The position numbers were made by a program, and so were the translations under genes. Of a stretch of DNA of 64,000 bases, positions 31,974 through 46,900 are shown piece after piece. The DNA is taken from assembly GCA_033964015.1 (NCBI GenBank), contig CM066916.1, positions 28,661,404-28,725,403 of the forward strand, written 5' to 3'. Each line of letters begins with the position of its first letter. Position 1 is the stretch's first letter. The notes under the pieces are model-generated. The model was given only the letters and a program-made list of their open reading frames with translations, searched no databases and was not told the origin of the DNA. Source of the stretch: Scolanthus callimorphus (lineage: Eukaryota; Cnidaria; Anthozoa; Actiniaria; Edwardsiidae).

Positions 31974-34900
31974 GTAAGTATAAAAGAAGAGATTTTTTTG
32001 TGACAAAATCCAACCCTTTTTTTATTTTTCTTTAAGAATATGGATGGTGGATTATTTTTCATTCATTCTGTATTATTTCTTGTCTCTATGTGATATGATA
32101 CCGGTTTTAGATTACAAAATGAATTAAACAGGTTATGAAATCGAGAAACCTTTCACGAAGCAAATTAGAAAGACATGATAAATGAGTACTCAATCTGTAA
32201 ATTCTTCTGGAATTTTTCCGTCGCTATGAATAACCACTATGAAAAGCCAAAACTCTGAAAAAAACAAATTGCCTATTAACAAGACCGCGTTCCGGACCTA
32301 CAGGATAATTTAGAGCAGTTCTATTCTCATTTTTATGGACGGCGTTTATCGTTTTAGCATAAAACATTTATGAAACATTCGAGACCTATGCAGGTGTAAA
32401 AATAAGTAATACGGGAAATGCTTGAATTTAATTTTGCTATCGATGGAGTACCCACAGAAATATCAGATACGAGGCTTGAAATGCTTGGAATATTATAAAT
32501 TATGTTTTTTGCCTAGCAAATGCAAATTGTTCCATCGACAAACTCAGTAAATCTAATGAATGTTGTTAACTTTCAGCCAATGGAGCTAGATGTACGCGGA
32601 GCAAGGTGAGGGCCATTGCATTTTTTATCCACAACCCCCCTATTGAGGAGAATTTCTGAGGGGTGACGTCAAGGGGAGTTTTTTTTCTGAGGGTTATCTT
32701 TTTTCTGCACCATTGATATTTCTGACGGGCGTAAAAATCGAAATTGGGATAATTGAGGAGGGTGTTGAGGAGAATTTCTGAGGGGTGACGTCAATGAGGG
32801 GTGACTGTTTTTTTCTGAGGCTATCTTCTTTCTGCGCCATGATATTCGATTATTCGAATTGGGATAATTTCTGAGGGTTGTGTCATTAGGATTTTCGATT
32901 ATTTTCTGAGGGGATAAACATATCGAGATTTCTGAGGACCATAAAAGTGGGATTTTGTTAGCTGATGCCCGTGAAAAATTCACGGAGTATATAGGGGGAA
33001 ATTAATATTCTCTAAAAAAAACGGCAACGACATCATAATGGGGGGGGGAGGCATGATTCCTGAGTTCCGTGAATGTTTTTTCGTAAATTCCAGGGATCAC
33101 AGGTATTTGTCAAGCAATTTTGTTTGTATGATCATATCTCAGTATGGGAAGATAAGAAACCCAGGTAAAGTAAATTGTTCTAAGAGTTTGTTAGTTAGAC
33201 GAGATGATATTTTAAGAGATAATATTATTTCATGACTTTAGCACGCGCTCGGCGAAGCAAGATGTACATTTGTTAAAACTTGAGTGAAAATTATTCTAAG
33301 CTCAAAGATTTCGAATTGAAATTATACTTGTACATAACTGTAAGTAATCTGTAATAGAATTATTTAGGTTTGGAATGGTGCTTTAGGCTGTGCGAACTGA
33401 GTTCTTTTTTAGGTTCTGTGGGACACAAGATAAGATAAGATAATGCTTGTTTATTGCTTCCGTTTGCAGAAATACATACTGAATTACCGGAGTAAGGTCC
33501 TGACAATTTCAACATGGCAACGATGGTGGCTTTGTCCCTCGCTTAAAAAATCGCTTGAATTAAAACTTAGCCCAAGGTGAATCTTTTCCAACAAAAAACA
33601 CACCCAATGGAGATCTTTCCTCCTTCTCTTCTAGTTTGCGTTCTTCGTTTTGTGATACAGGGTCAGCATATAACTTAGATAATATTATCCATGGCTTTGG
33701 TTTTTGTGTAAATGTGTAATTTCGACTTGGCGCACGCTCTGAGAAGAAAGGCAATGGTATACATATATTAAGGTTTCAATGAAAATTTTTCTCAGCTCAA
33801 AGCTTTCGAATTAGAATTATCCCTCCATGTTCCTGTATGTAATCTGTAACAGAACCGTCTAGGTCTGGATGTCTATGGCGCTTTCGGCTGCACGAACTGA
33901 GTTCCTTTTTAGTTTCTGTGGGAGATTTCAACATGGCAGCGATGGCGGCTTTGTCCCTCGCTTAAGAAATCGCTAGAATTAGAACTTTGCCCAAGGTGAA
34001 TCTTTTCCAACAAAAAAAACACCCATTTCCACCTTCTCTTCTGGTTTGCGAACTCTTTTTTGGCGGCACAGCTTCAGGGCTAAGCGGAGTGAGTGACACA
34101 ATTTCTTTTACGGTATTAATATATAGACTAGCTGATGCAAGTGAAAAATTCAATGAGTATATAAAAGGGGAAATTTATCATTACTTATAGTATTATCATT
34201 CTCTCAAAAAACGGCCTGAAAAATAAAAATAACAACGGACATCATTATGGGGGAAGGGAGGCATGGTTTTCTCAAAAAACAGCCTGAAAAATAAAAATAA
34301 CAATGGACATCATAATGGGGGAGGGGGAAGCATGATTTTCCTGAGTTCCCTGCAGAATGTTTTTCGTAAATTCCAGGGTTCACAGGCATTTGTCAAGCAA
34401 TTTTGTTTGTATGTTTATCATGTCTCAGTAAGGGAAGATAAGAAACCCAGGTAAAGTAAAATTGGTTTAAGTTGTTAGTTACGGGATGATATTTTAGATA
34501 GAATATTATTCATGTCTTTAGGCTTAGCACCGCTCGGCGAAGCAAGATGTACGTTTGTTCAAACTTGAATGAAAATTTTTCTTAGCTCAAAGCTTTTTTA
34601 GTTTCTGTGGGACACAAGCTAAAATAAAATAATGCTTGTTTATTACTTCCGTACTGGCAGGGGTTTTCAAGTTTGCCCACAGAATTTCCCAGCAAAAACA
34701 TTTCCGCAAAATTCAAGGCAAATTGTTTTGCTACAAAGATTGTGGTTGCTTTCTGCTTCTGTCTAGGGTTTTTATTTGATTGACAGCAAATTATTTTGTT
34801 CTACAAAACTTTGCCAAAAAGACAGCCCAAAGGCTGCTCGTCGATCGGCGCCTTTGTGTTTTGGTGAAACTGGCCAAGTTTTAGTTCGCATTAGGAAATT

Positions 34901-37900
34901 AACTTTTCTGGCAAATTCTGACCGCAAAATCAGAAAAGTTTGCCAAGTGCGACCCCTGCCTTAAATTCAACATGGCGCCGTGATGGCGGCTTTGTCCTCG
35001 CTTAAAAAATCGCTTGAATTAGAACTTAGCCCAAAGTGAATCTTTTCCAACAAAAACATGCCCACTGGAGGGATTTCCTCCTTCTCTTCGGGATTGCCGA
35101 TGTCCTTCGTTTTGCGATACAGCCGTCAGGATTTATACTTAGAGAATATTATTCATGACTTTCACGGACTTTGTTTTGTAAATGTGTCATTTCGTCTAAG
35201 CATGACTTAGCGCCCGCTCTGAGGGAAGCAAGGTAGTGTGTACGTCTGTTGAAACTTGAATGAAAATTTTTCTCAGCTCAAAGCTTTCGAATTAGAATTA
35301 TCCCTGCACATTCCTGTATGTAATCTGTAAGAGAGCCATTTAGGTTTGAATGTCTATGGTGCTTTCGGCTGCGCGAACTGAGTTCTTTTTAGTTTCTGTG
35401 GGAGATTTCAAAATGGCCGTGGCGGCTTTTTTGGCCCTCACTTAAGAAATCGCTTGAATTAGAACTAAGCCCAAGGTGAATCTTTTCCAACAAAAACACC
35501 CCCACTGTCCAGATTTCCACCTTCTCTTCAGGTCTGTGAACTTTTTTGGGCAGCACAGCTTCAGGGCTAAGCGGAGTGAGTGCGGACACGATTTCTCTTA
35601 CGGTATTAATATATAGACTAGCTGATGCCCGTGAAAAATTCACGGAGTGTAAGGGGGAAATTATTTTACTTATTAAAGTGTTCTCTGTTTAAAAAAACGG
35701 GGGGAAAATCACAATGGCCATATGGATGTGGGGAGGGGTTCATGATTCCCCCTTCCATAAACTGCTGGATTTACATTACTAATAACCTCCCATTAGCATG
35801 AGTACCCCGTCCCACCATGCCGAAATAAATGAAGTGAGCCCAAAAGGAACGTTTTTTTGCACTGGTCTCCCTGATTGGTGCGACAAAATCACGCTTGTGT
35901 CCATCTCTAAAATCGGTCAAAGAACCCGTGAAAATCGAAAGCGCAATTGACTACGGAATTGTTTGTATGTTTATCATATCTCAGTGAGGGGAGAGAAGAA
36001 ACAGGTCAAGTAAAAATGGTCTAGGACTAAGGACTAATAAGTTTTTTTAGTTTATATTATTTATATTTTTTCGGCTTTATCCCTCGCTTAAAAAATAGAT
36101 TGAATTAGAACTTAGCCCAAAGTGAATCTTTTCCATCAAAAACATGCCCACTGGAGGGATTTCCCCCTTCTCTTCGGGATTGTGTCCTTCGTTTTGCGAT
36201 AGAGCCGTCAGGATTTATACTTAGAGAGAATATTATTCATGACTTTCGGCGGACTGTTTTGTAAATGTGTCATTTCGACTTAGCATGACTTAGCGCGTGC
36301 TTGGAAGGAAGCAAGGTAGTGTGTACGTTTGTTGAAACTTGAATGAAAATTTTTCTCAGCTCAAATCTTTCAAGTTAGAATTATCCCTGCACATTCCTGT
36401 ATGTAATCTGTAAGAGAACCATTTAGGTTTCAATGTCAATGGTGCTTTCGTCTGCGCGAACCGAGTTCTTTTTTAGTTTCTGTGGGAGAATTCAACATGG
36501 CGGCGATGGCGGCTTTGTCCCTCGCTTAAGAAATCGCTTGAATTAGAACTTAGCCCGAGGTGAATCTTTTCCAACAAAAACACGCTCATGGTCCAGATTT
36601 CCACCTTCCCTTCGGGTTTGCGAACTTCTTTTGGCGGAACAGCTTCAGGGCTGAGCGGAGCGAGTGTCGACACGATTTTCCTTACGGTATTAATATATAG
36701 ACTAGCTGATGCCCGTGAAAAATTCACGGTAAGGGGGATATTTATTTTACTTAAAGTGTTCTCTGTTTAAAAAAAACGGGGAAAAAATCACTATGGCCAT
36801 ATGGATGTGGGAAGGGGTTCATGATTTCCCCCTTCCATAAACTGCTGGATTTACATTACTAATAACCTCCCATTAGCATGAGTACCCCGTCCCACCATGC
36901 CGAAATAAATGAAGTGAGCCCAAAAGGATGTTTTTTTGCACTGGTCTCCCTGATTTTGGTGGCGACAAAATCACGCGGTGTGTCCGTCTCTCAAATCGGT
37001 CAAAGAACCCGTGAAAATCGAAAGCGCAATTTGACTTCGGAATTGTTGGTATGTTTATCATATCTCAGTGAGGGGAGAGAAGAAACAAGTCAAGTAAAAA
37101 TGTTCTAAGGAATAATACTTTTCTTAGTTTATCTTATTTATATTTCTTCGGCTTTATCCCTCGCCTCGCTTAAAAAATAGATTGAATTAGAACTTATCCC
37201 ACAGTGAATCTTTTCCAACAAAAATATGCCCACTGGAGGGATTTCCTCCTTCTCTTCGGGTTATGTCCTTCGTTTTGCGATAGAGCCGTAAGGATTTATA
37301 ATTATTCATGACTTTCACGGACTTTGTTTTGTAAATGTGTCACTTCGACTTAGCATGACTTAGCGCGTGCTCCGAGGGAAGCAAGGTAGTGTGTACGTTT
37401 GTTGAAACTTGAATGAAAATTTTTCTCAGCTCAAAGCTTTCGAATTAGAATTATCCCTGCACAATCCTGTGTGTAATCTGTAAGAGAACCATTTAGGTTT
37501 CAATGTCTTTGGTGCTTTCGGCTGCGCGAGAATTCAACATGGCGGCGATGGCGGCTTTGTCCCTCGCTTAAGAAATCGCTTGAATTAGAACTTAGCCCGA
37601 GGTGAATCTTTTCCAACAAAAACACGCTCATGGTCCAGATTTCCACCTTCCCTTCGGGTTTGCGAACTTCTTTTGGCGGCACAGCTTCAGGGCTGAGCGG
37701 AGCGAGTGTCGGCACGATTTTCCTTACGGTATTGAGACTAGCTGATGCCCGTGAAAAATTCACAGGTGTAAAGGGGAAATTTATTTTACTTAAAGTGTTT
37801 TCTCTGTTAAAAAAAAAAAAACGGAAAAGAAAAAAATCACAATGGCCATATGGATGTGGGGAGGGGTTCATGATTTCCCTGAGTTCCCCCTTCCATAAAC

Positions 37901-40900
37901 TGCTCGATTTACATTACTAATAACCTCCCATCAGCATGACTACCACGTCCCACCATGCCGAAATAAATTAAATGAAGTGAGCCCAAAAGGATTTTTTGCA
38001 CTGGTCTCTCATTTTGGCTTTGGGCCCGACCCAGGCTCATTTTAGCCCGAGCGCAGCGAGGGATAAAATGAGCGCTGAGTAGGGCCCAAAAACGTGGGAC
38101 AAAATCACACGCGTGAGTCCGTCTCTTAAATCGGTCAAAGAACCCGTGAAAATCGAAAACGCAATAAGCCTATTACGTAAAACCCATTTGACTTTGGAAT
38201 TGTTTGTATGTTTATCATATCTCATACCCTGCGAGCAGAGGCGACTTTTTATCTCCCTGTATTTTCTTTTACTTTAATTGTTTTTTTGTGTTTTTCAACT
38301 ACGCAAAATTATTATTCAACACATCGATGCACTGCCCAAATATGGTCATTAGAACGCCAATAGCTGTCTTCTGTACATATGACAGCTATCCTGCATTATT
38401 ATTCAGCACATCGATGCACTGCCCAAATATGGTCATTGGAACGCCAATAGCTGTATTCTGTACATGACAGCTATCCTGCGATATCCGTCTCTGAGGAAAA
38501 TATGATGTTTTGAGCTTGTAAATAATACACAAAAGTCATTTTTTTCGGGGGTTTTTGTGCTATCGATGTGCTGAATAATAAAACCATTATCCTGCTCGAT
38601 TTTGCAGAATATGGTCTGATTTTAGCCAACTCGGGACTTCGTCCCTCGTCGGCTAAGTATCAGACGATATTCTGCGCAATCTCGCAGGATAATGGTTAAA
38701 TATCCGTCTCTGAGGGAAATATGATGTTTTGAGCTCGTAAATAATACACAAAAGTCATGTTTTTTTTTTTTTTTTTGTGCTATCGCCATGTGCTGAATAA
38801 TAAAACCATTATCCTGCTCGATTTTGCAGAATATCGTCTGATTTTAGCCAACTCGGGACTTCGTCCCTCGTCGGCTAAGTATCAGACGATATTCTGCGCA
38901 ATCTCGCAGGATAATGGTTAAGTAGCCTCTGCACACAAATGTCATTTCTCTGTCGCGCATGTGTGAAAAAATGGCGTGCAGCTTAGGCCAGTTTCAGACG
39001 TCGAACTTTTGCCGTGTCGAATCCAATTGCTAGAAATTTGATTTGCAGCTTAGGGGACACTTTGTCTAGTGCAATAGGTAAATCTAGAAGACCCATGGTA
39101 CAACAAAAAGTAATGCAAAGTTTGTTTTTCTTGTTTATTCTTTCTTTGGTTGTAAAATGGAGAAAACCAGTCGAATGAATTGGATTCGACGCGGCAAAAA
39201 ATCGACGTTTGAAACAGGCCTTACTTACGCAAAATCACTTTGTAGCCTTTAATGGCTCGTTTACTCAATTTAAAGGCTCATAAACGCAGCTCTGATACTC
39301 ATTCTAAAGTTTGCATTTTAGAATTCACTGGAGATTCACATATCTCAGCGAGGGAAGAGAAAAAACAGGTCAAGTAAAAATGTTCTAAGGACTAAGAATT
39401 TTTTTTAGTTTATGATTTACATTTTTTCGGCTTTGTCCCTCGCTTAAAAAATAGCTTGAATAAGAACTTAGCCAAAAGTGAATTTTCTTGATTTTTTTAG
39501 CCAATATTTTGATTTGCGAGACTTAGAATCTTTTCTCAAACAGCCCTTCGATATTTAACAATTAGACCTCAAGGCCGAATGTGCTATGATGAATAGACCA
39601 TTCGGCCTTCGGGCCGAATGGTCTATTGATATCAAAGCACATGAGGACGAGAGGTCTCATTGTTTAAGTACAAGTCAACTAGTTGGTCGGTTTTGGCAAT
39701 GAATTCCATTATTTTATGTTGAAAAAATCAAAATTTCTTGCAAAGAAAGGTGGTGGTTTTGCCAGGCACGGTCTATCACTAATAGACCATTAGTAGCTCA
39801 GCCAATCAGAATGCAGGATTTGTAATAGACCATTAGTTGGTTATACTAAAACAATATAGTTTTGATGTTCGCGGGTGTAAATACTCAGGCTCATTTTGCC
39901 CGAGCGCAGCGAGGGATAAAATGAGCACTGAGAAGGGCCCAAAACAAATTTACGCCCAAGAACATCAACTACATTACTATTATTATAACTTTGGAGAGTA
40001 TTGAGTACAAAAGCAATAATTTATAGCGATCATCATAATGCCGATTGACTCGCGCGGGCCCTAATATATTAGAGCCCGCCAGAATGTTCATTAGAGCCCA
40101 GATAATACACCACAATGCTCGCCTAATATTTAATATTAGTCAAATCACGGTCTATCGTCAATGCTGCGTTCTGATTGGTTGAGCTACTAGTAGGCTATAA
40201 GTTATAGCCTACTATAGTAGCAAAAGCTGTCGGAATGCCAGAAAATGGCAAATGACCAGACCAGAAAACGTTTTTGGCTTTACAAACTGACCTACTAGTG
40301 TGATTTGACTAAAACAATTATTCCTCTCGCCCTCATTCGGGCTCGAGGAATAATTGTTAAATAGCCGTATTCACACTAGAGACGGAAAACTCGTCTGAGA
40401 CGAGTTTCTCGTCAGAAAAAGTTCCTGCTTTTTATGTCAATTCTGCTCAGAAACACTTGCTTGTTATCTGTCTAAACTTTATCCTTTAAAAAAATTATTA
40501 TTAATTATTAAAGACGACGCTGATTTTTTTAAGCAAATTTGTCAAACCGTCCTATAGCATCAGAGATTGCCTTTCCTTTCTGAAGTAAATCATCAAAAGA
40601 TTTCGCTGCTATACCTCGCGAAGAATTCCACAACTTATACAACTTCACTGGAAGAGGCACATTGTTAAGTTTCGAAAATGTCCAGGCGAAAGCAGCGCAG
40701 ACGTGGATGCCGTAGCCCTTCTAATGTTATCGGTAAAATAACTCGGGAGAGTTACCGGGAAACCATTTCGCGACAAATAAAGACATTTTTGAAACAAAGC
40801 AAGGCACCTCCGTAAATAGCTGTTTTACTACAAGAAACATGCACTTTCGGGGAATTCATACTTCGCAGGTACTAGAGGGATAAATAAAGTCGCAAAGGAG

Positions 40901-43900
40901 TGAGAAATCCAAGTTAATTTTGTTATTTTTCGTTCCTATTTTGAGGATTTTCGGAACCCGAAAATGTTTAGGAGAGAAGAAAATTTTGGGAGTTCCGAGA
41001 AACGCAAAATTCGTCATTCGTCGCTTTTAAGGTAATTTATCTTGCCCGAAAATATTTCGGCAATTTTGAGAAACGATCCCCTGGACGAAAAAACGGATTT
41101 ACTCAAGTTTGCTCATGAGCAAAACTCAGCAAATTTGGTGTAAACCTATAGTAAATGCGAGGCAAACATGGTGAAAGACCATATTTACCATACGCTGCAA
41201 ATATGGGTGCGCAAATACGGTCTTCACCATGTTTGCTTTGCATTTACTATAAGTTTACTCTAAATTTTCTCAGTTTTGCTCATGAGCAAACTTGAGTAAA
41301 TCCGTTTTTTCGTCCAGATGGTTATTGGGTAACCATACTTTTTCGGCTGGGCATCCCAAGCTGGGCTAATCAAAATCGATACTCAAAACGTTTGTTATAA
41401 GAATAAACCATTCAGTAAAGAAGTGGGGTGTGTGGTTGGAGTTCTGCTCTTAGGCATTGCCTAAATCTATATAAGTAATCAATACTGCATGATAACGGCC
41501 TATTTGAGTCACCATTGCATACACCAGTCGCTCAAGTTCCAGTCACACCTCAGGGTATTCCAGTCACCCTGTTGTAAACCGATCAGTCAAGTTCCAGTCA
41601 CAGCTTAGTATATTTCAGTCACCCTGGTGCTTGTACACCGATCAGTCAAGTTCCAGTGAGTAAATCCATTTCCTGAGTCAAATCCGAGTCCGAGTCAAAT
41701 TTACGAGTCAATGATGTAAACTGCAATTTATATATAACTGATTTAGAATTTGAATCTAAGGCTCCAGGTAATTACACTTTGTTTATTTTCGAACAGAATG
41801 CATACATCGATACCGTATAGGTAACACTTTGACTGTGGCCCGTCGTTTTTAAAAATACCAACTAGCATCTTGCAAGTCAGCTGAAGTCAGGCCTTTCATT
41901 CTCATTAAATAATTAATTATAATTGATATACTATATAGTATTTTCACGCGCTTTTTGACTCTCCCCTTAGGCCATTGACTAGGGGTCCAGGTTTTGTACT
42001 CTCCCCTTAGAAAAGAAGAAACAAAAGAAACCGCAAGGTAATGGGAAGCTTCGAGAGCGAACAAATAAGCTTTGGAGACCTGCTCGAATTATCTAAAATA
42101 ACGCCTGTTTACCGCTACCAAAATTGTTATTCTTTTTACCCTGTTTTTATATCATGGCTCACTAAAACTCGTATACAGTTGTCTTGCTATCTGATGATAA
42201 TGTTATAATATAAGCTATCCATGGCAATAGACCCACTTTTCTGTCCAAAAATAACACCATCGGCGATCTATGTTGTTGCCGAACATCAAAACTTGAAAGA
42301 AACATAAGCATGAAAGAAACCTAATTTGTAATTTCTTTGTTAAGTGTATTTTGTGCTAATCAAGCCAGGGAAAAGCCATAGTATATTTTAAATGCAGAAA
42401 TTCCCCATTTTGGAACAAAAATATCACTGACTCGGACTTTTGACTTGGGCTCGGATTTGACTCGGACTCGGATTTGACTACCTCAGGGTATTCCAGTCAC
42501 CCGTTGTAAACCGATCAGAAGTTCCAGTCACAGCTAATCATATCTCAGTCACCCTGGTGCATGTACACCGATCAGTCAATTCTCTCCAATCACAGCTTAG
42601 GGTATTCCAGTCATCCTATTGTGCACCAGTCAGTCAAGCTCCAGTTACAAGTCGGGGTATTCCAGTCACCCTGTTGTACACTGATCAGTCACGTTCCAGG
42701 CACAACTCAGGATATTCCAATGACACCCTGTTGTATACCGATCAGTCAAGTTCCAGTCACAGCTCAGCGTATTCCAATCACCCTGTTGTCCACCAATCAG
42801 TCACGTTCCAGTCATAGCTTAGGGTATTCCAATCACCCTGTTGTACACCGATCAGTCAAGTTCCAGGTCATAGCTCAGGATATTCCAGTCACCCTGTTGT
42901 ACACCGATCAGTCATGTTCCAGTCACAGCTCAGAGTATTCCAGTCACCCTGTTGTACACCAGTCGGTCAAGTTCCAGTCACAGCTCAGGGTATTCCAGTC
43001 ACCCTATTGTGTACCAGTCAGGCAAGCTCACAGTCACAGCTCTGGGTATTTCAGTCACCCTGGTGTGCACCCATCAGTCACGTTCCTTTCACAGCACAGG
43101 GTATTCCAGTCACCCTGTTGTACACCAGTCGGTCAAGCTCCAGTCACAGCTTAGGGTATTCCAGTCACCCTGGTGTCAGGGTCCAGAAGGGGTAAAGTGG
43201 GAGCTGGGATTGGCCTTATTTTAGGCTGGGAAAATTGGATTGGGTTCACTGGGACTGGGATTTGACCACTGGGAATAGGAATTAATGTCCACTAAACTGG
43301 GAATGGGATTCTATATTATTTCCCTTTTCCTTGTAAACGACAAAAAAAAACATTGTTTTAAAATAAAATCAGTGTAAACATGTGAAAAAGACATAAAACA
43401 GATAAAACGACAAAAAGAAGTAGAGGCGGTTTTCACAGGACTGTTGAGTAATTACATCAATTCTCATCAATTCAGGATATTCCAGTCACCCTGTTGTATA
43501 CACTGATCAGCCAATTTCACAGTCACAGCTCAGGGTATTTCAGCCCTTTGTGTACCAGTCAATAAGCTCCGCCTCTGTACACTGATTAGTCACGTTCCAG
43601 TGACAGCTCAGGGTATTCCAGTCACCCTGTTGTGCACCAGTCAGTCAAGAAAAAAAACAAAATTTCCGAAGGGTCACTGGTTTGCCCTCATCAAAATTTC
43701 TGAAAGGTCATTTTTCCAAATAAAATCCTCAATAGGTGCAACAAAGGAGAAAAGATAAAATTTCCGAAGGGTCACTGGGTTGCCCTCATCAAAATTTCTG
43801 AAAGGTCATTTTTCCAAATAAAATCCTCAATAGGTGCAACCAAGGAGAAAAAACAAAATTTCCTAGGGGTCCCTGGGTAGGGTTACTTGAAAATTTCTGA

Positions 43901-46900
43901 AGGGGGGAAAATCCAATTTTTCTCCTCAATAGGGGGGTTGTGGATAAAAAATGCAATGGCCCTGAGATGTTCTCAGGGGGTCTAAATTGATTCAACAGTT
44001 TAGACGCCTCTTTACTAAAAGAATTAACCAGGAATTAACATAATTTCGCCCGAGAATCATTTAGCTATTGATACGATCTGTGAATAATTATGAAAAGGAA
44101 CATAGGTTTTATCACTGAATGGTTTCTTCACATAGACGCTTGAATAAATTGTTTGGCTGTTTTCTGTCGTCAACGAAAAAATGATCGATAAAAACACTTT
44201 AATTTCCAACCTCGTTTTTTTTCTTTCGTTTTCCATTTTTTTAAAGAATCAAAAGCACATTTTATATTTGTATTTTGTACGTAACTATGGAAAAGCATTG
44301 CTATAGTTGAACACTTTAATAGCGGAGCTCCTTAGCGGCCGAAGGCCGCAGAGCGGAGCACCATAGGTATCGCAGGAAGAATACAATAGCTCAAAGTGGA
44401 ACTCAGGTATACGATCGACTTCATTTTTCATGGTTCAGCGGTATTCCCATTCTGGTATCGCAGGTGCGTGTCTGCGTGTGTGCCCCACCACAGGTAAACC
44501 AAGACCCTTTTCCTCAGACAACCAAACTTGGGTGAAGTAATATCTAAGTGGTAAGGGGGGTGCAACTGTGTGGTCACGTGGTATGACGTCATAGATGACG
44601 TCATCACAGGAGAAAAAGAATATATCTTGGGAAGGGATGAACCTCAGACACCAAACTTGGGTGAAGTTGTTTAAATTGCAAGGGGATGCAACTGTGTGGT
44701 CACGTGGTATGACATCATCGATGACGTCATCACAGGAGAAAAAGAATATATCTCGGGAAGGGATGAACCTCAGACAACCAAACTTGGGTGAAGTTGTTTA
44801 AGTTGCAAGGGGGTTGCAACTGTGTGGTCACGTGGTATGACGTCATCGATGAGGTCATCACAGGAGAAAATGAATATATCTCGAGAAGGGATGAACCTCA
44901 GACAACCAAACTTGGGTGAAGTTATCTAAGTGGTAAGGGGGTGCAACTGTGTGGTCACGTGGTATGACGTCATCGATGACGTCATCACAGGAGAAAAAGA
45001 ATATATCTCGGGAAGGGATGAACCTCAGACAACCAAACATGGGTGGTGAAGTTGTTTAAGTTGCATGGGGGTTGCAACTGTGCGGTCACGTGGTTTGACG
45101 TCATTGATGACGTCATCACAGGAGAAAAAGAATATTATATCTCGGAAGGGATGAACCTCAGACAATCAAACCAGACAACCAAACTTGGATGAAGTTATCT
45201 AAGTGGTAAGGGGTTGCTTAGTGCAAGTGCTTAGTCACATGATATGACGGTGACAGGCCATCTTTGTACAATGGCAACCTTTTTGTCTCATTAACACAGC
45301 AAAATAAGTAATTTGGAAGCTCCGCTTTTAGCCAGTGGCTAAATCTATATATTATTTTCACTGCTATCCTTGTTGAAATAGTTATTTTTTTCTTGACTTT
45401 ACAGTACCATAGCACAGTCAACTTGGAAGGTATGCATATAACATTTCTTTATTATCATGTTTAATCATGAGTATTTGAAATTTTGGCCATGCTGCTAGCA
45501 CAGGGAATTTCTGCAAAAAAAAACATTCATGTGAAAAGCCAAATTCCCCATGGTAGATGAATGGGAAGTGTTCGGATTTCCCATGGCTATCCATGTGAAT
45601 TCCGAACACTTCCCATGTATGTGCCTTGGGAAATTCAGCCCCATGGATGGGTTTCTGCAGAAGTTCCCTGTGGCTATGACCTTTTACCTACCCCTTTGAT
45701 TAGAATCCTATTGCACACACAATGGAAAACAGATCCTGGAATCATGGCCTAGATATTCAGGTCACTGTGGAATTCAACAGTTTCCACCCAATTGTCTGCA
45801 AATAGCTTTTGTAACTTTTTTGAAACAGCAGATTTTACTTTTTTTGGAAAGGCAACAAAAGCTTTTCCTAGCTTAGGACAATTGAATTCCAGAAATGACC
45901 AAAAACCCCAACTCAGAGGAGTTTACAGGACCCTTGCCACCTCTTGGATTTTCCAGTGAAAAATACAAAGATTGTTTAGGAAAGAAGAGGTGACATATCT
46001 CCATGGTGAGGGTATGGGGCTTTTCAAGAAATGTACACATTGAACTCTGGTCAGCCAAGGAAATATTATCAGAAGACGTCCCTCACAAAACACTCACTCA
46101 CAACAATATTGTTCAATCTTTATGACCATACAGAATCCAGTGTCCACTACTGATGCAAGTCAAGTGATAGAAGGTTTATACTTGTTTGATTAATATAATA
46201 TGCAATCAGGATTGAGAGCATATATACAAGGAAGGGTGTTAAAAGGCCTAGACCTAAAAGGTGACCCCCCACCCCTGAAAAATACAGTGTTTGTATGGAA
46301 AAAGTCAGGTAAATTCCATGACTTCAGGAATTTTTTGGCTTCTTGCATTCATTTTGTTTGTTTGGAGGGGGCTTAGGACCAACTGGGATCCCCTCCCCCA
46401 GAAAAGAACCACTAGCCTAACAGAACCCCTATTCCCTGCAATGTTTAGTCGTTGGGCAGGCTCCTCTTATTTGAACTTCGTCTTGTATTTCCACAGCGTT
46501 TAAACTTTAAAGCTACTTGAGACTTGACTAAAGCTATAGCATCTCAAAGTACACCAAAACGAGGCTAGAAGGGCCTCTAGTGAAATCTCTACACAAAGCT
46601 CTTTATTTGTGAGGTCCTATAATTTCTTCAATGTTTAATGAAATTATACTAAATGAGCAATTCCAGAAAATATATGTACCCCGGGGACGGGCGGCATTTG
46701 GAAATTCTGAATGAGGGAGGTTTTCAAGCTCGGAATTTTGCCTGCATAGGGGGTTGTCGAAGCTGGAAGCTAGTTTAACCTCTCAGGAATTCTATATGCA
46801 TGGGAGGGTTAAGCCATTTTGGAAATTCTGGATGCATGGGTGGGGGGGGGGGGGATAGGTATACATGACTAAAAATCAGAAAGAAAATACCTAGTGTTGG

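Larger units (their letters stand above)
33030..39500. repeat. Degenerate ~1.0-1.1 kb satellite-like tandem repeat
   Basis: Blocks such as ATGGCGGCTTTGTCCCTCGC, GAATTAGAACTTAGCCC and GATGCCCGTGAAAAATTCAC recur through the region (for example the first at about 33940, 36505 and 37550). The latest units are 1041-1087 bp apart. A ~84-codon minus-strand frame is kept in several units (35389-35643, 36473-36727, 37500-37871). Smaller mini-transposons interrupt the array. Confidence 0.7.

Noticed and set aside
42561..43154. 197-codon frame
   Set aside because: Explained by a stop-free 55-bp minisatellite that is open in three frames.
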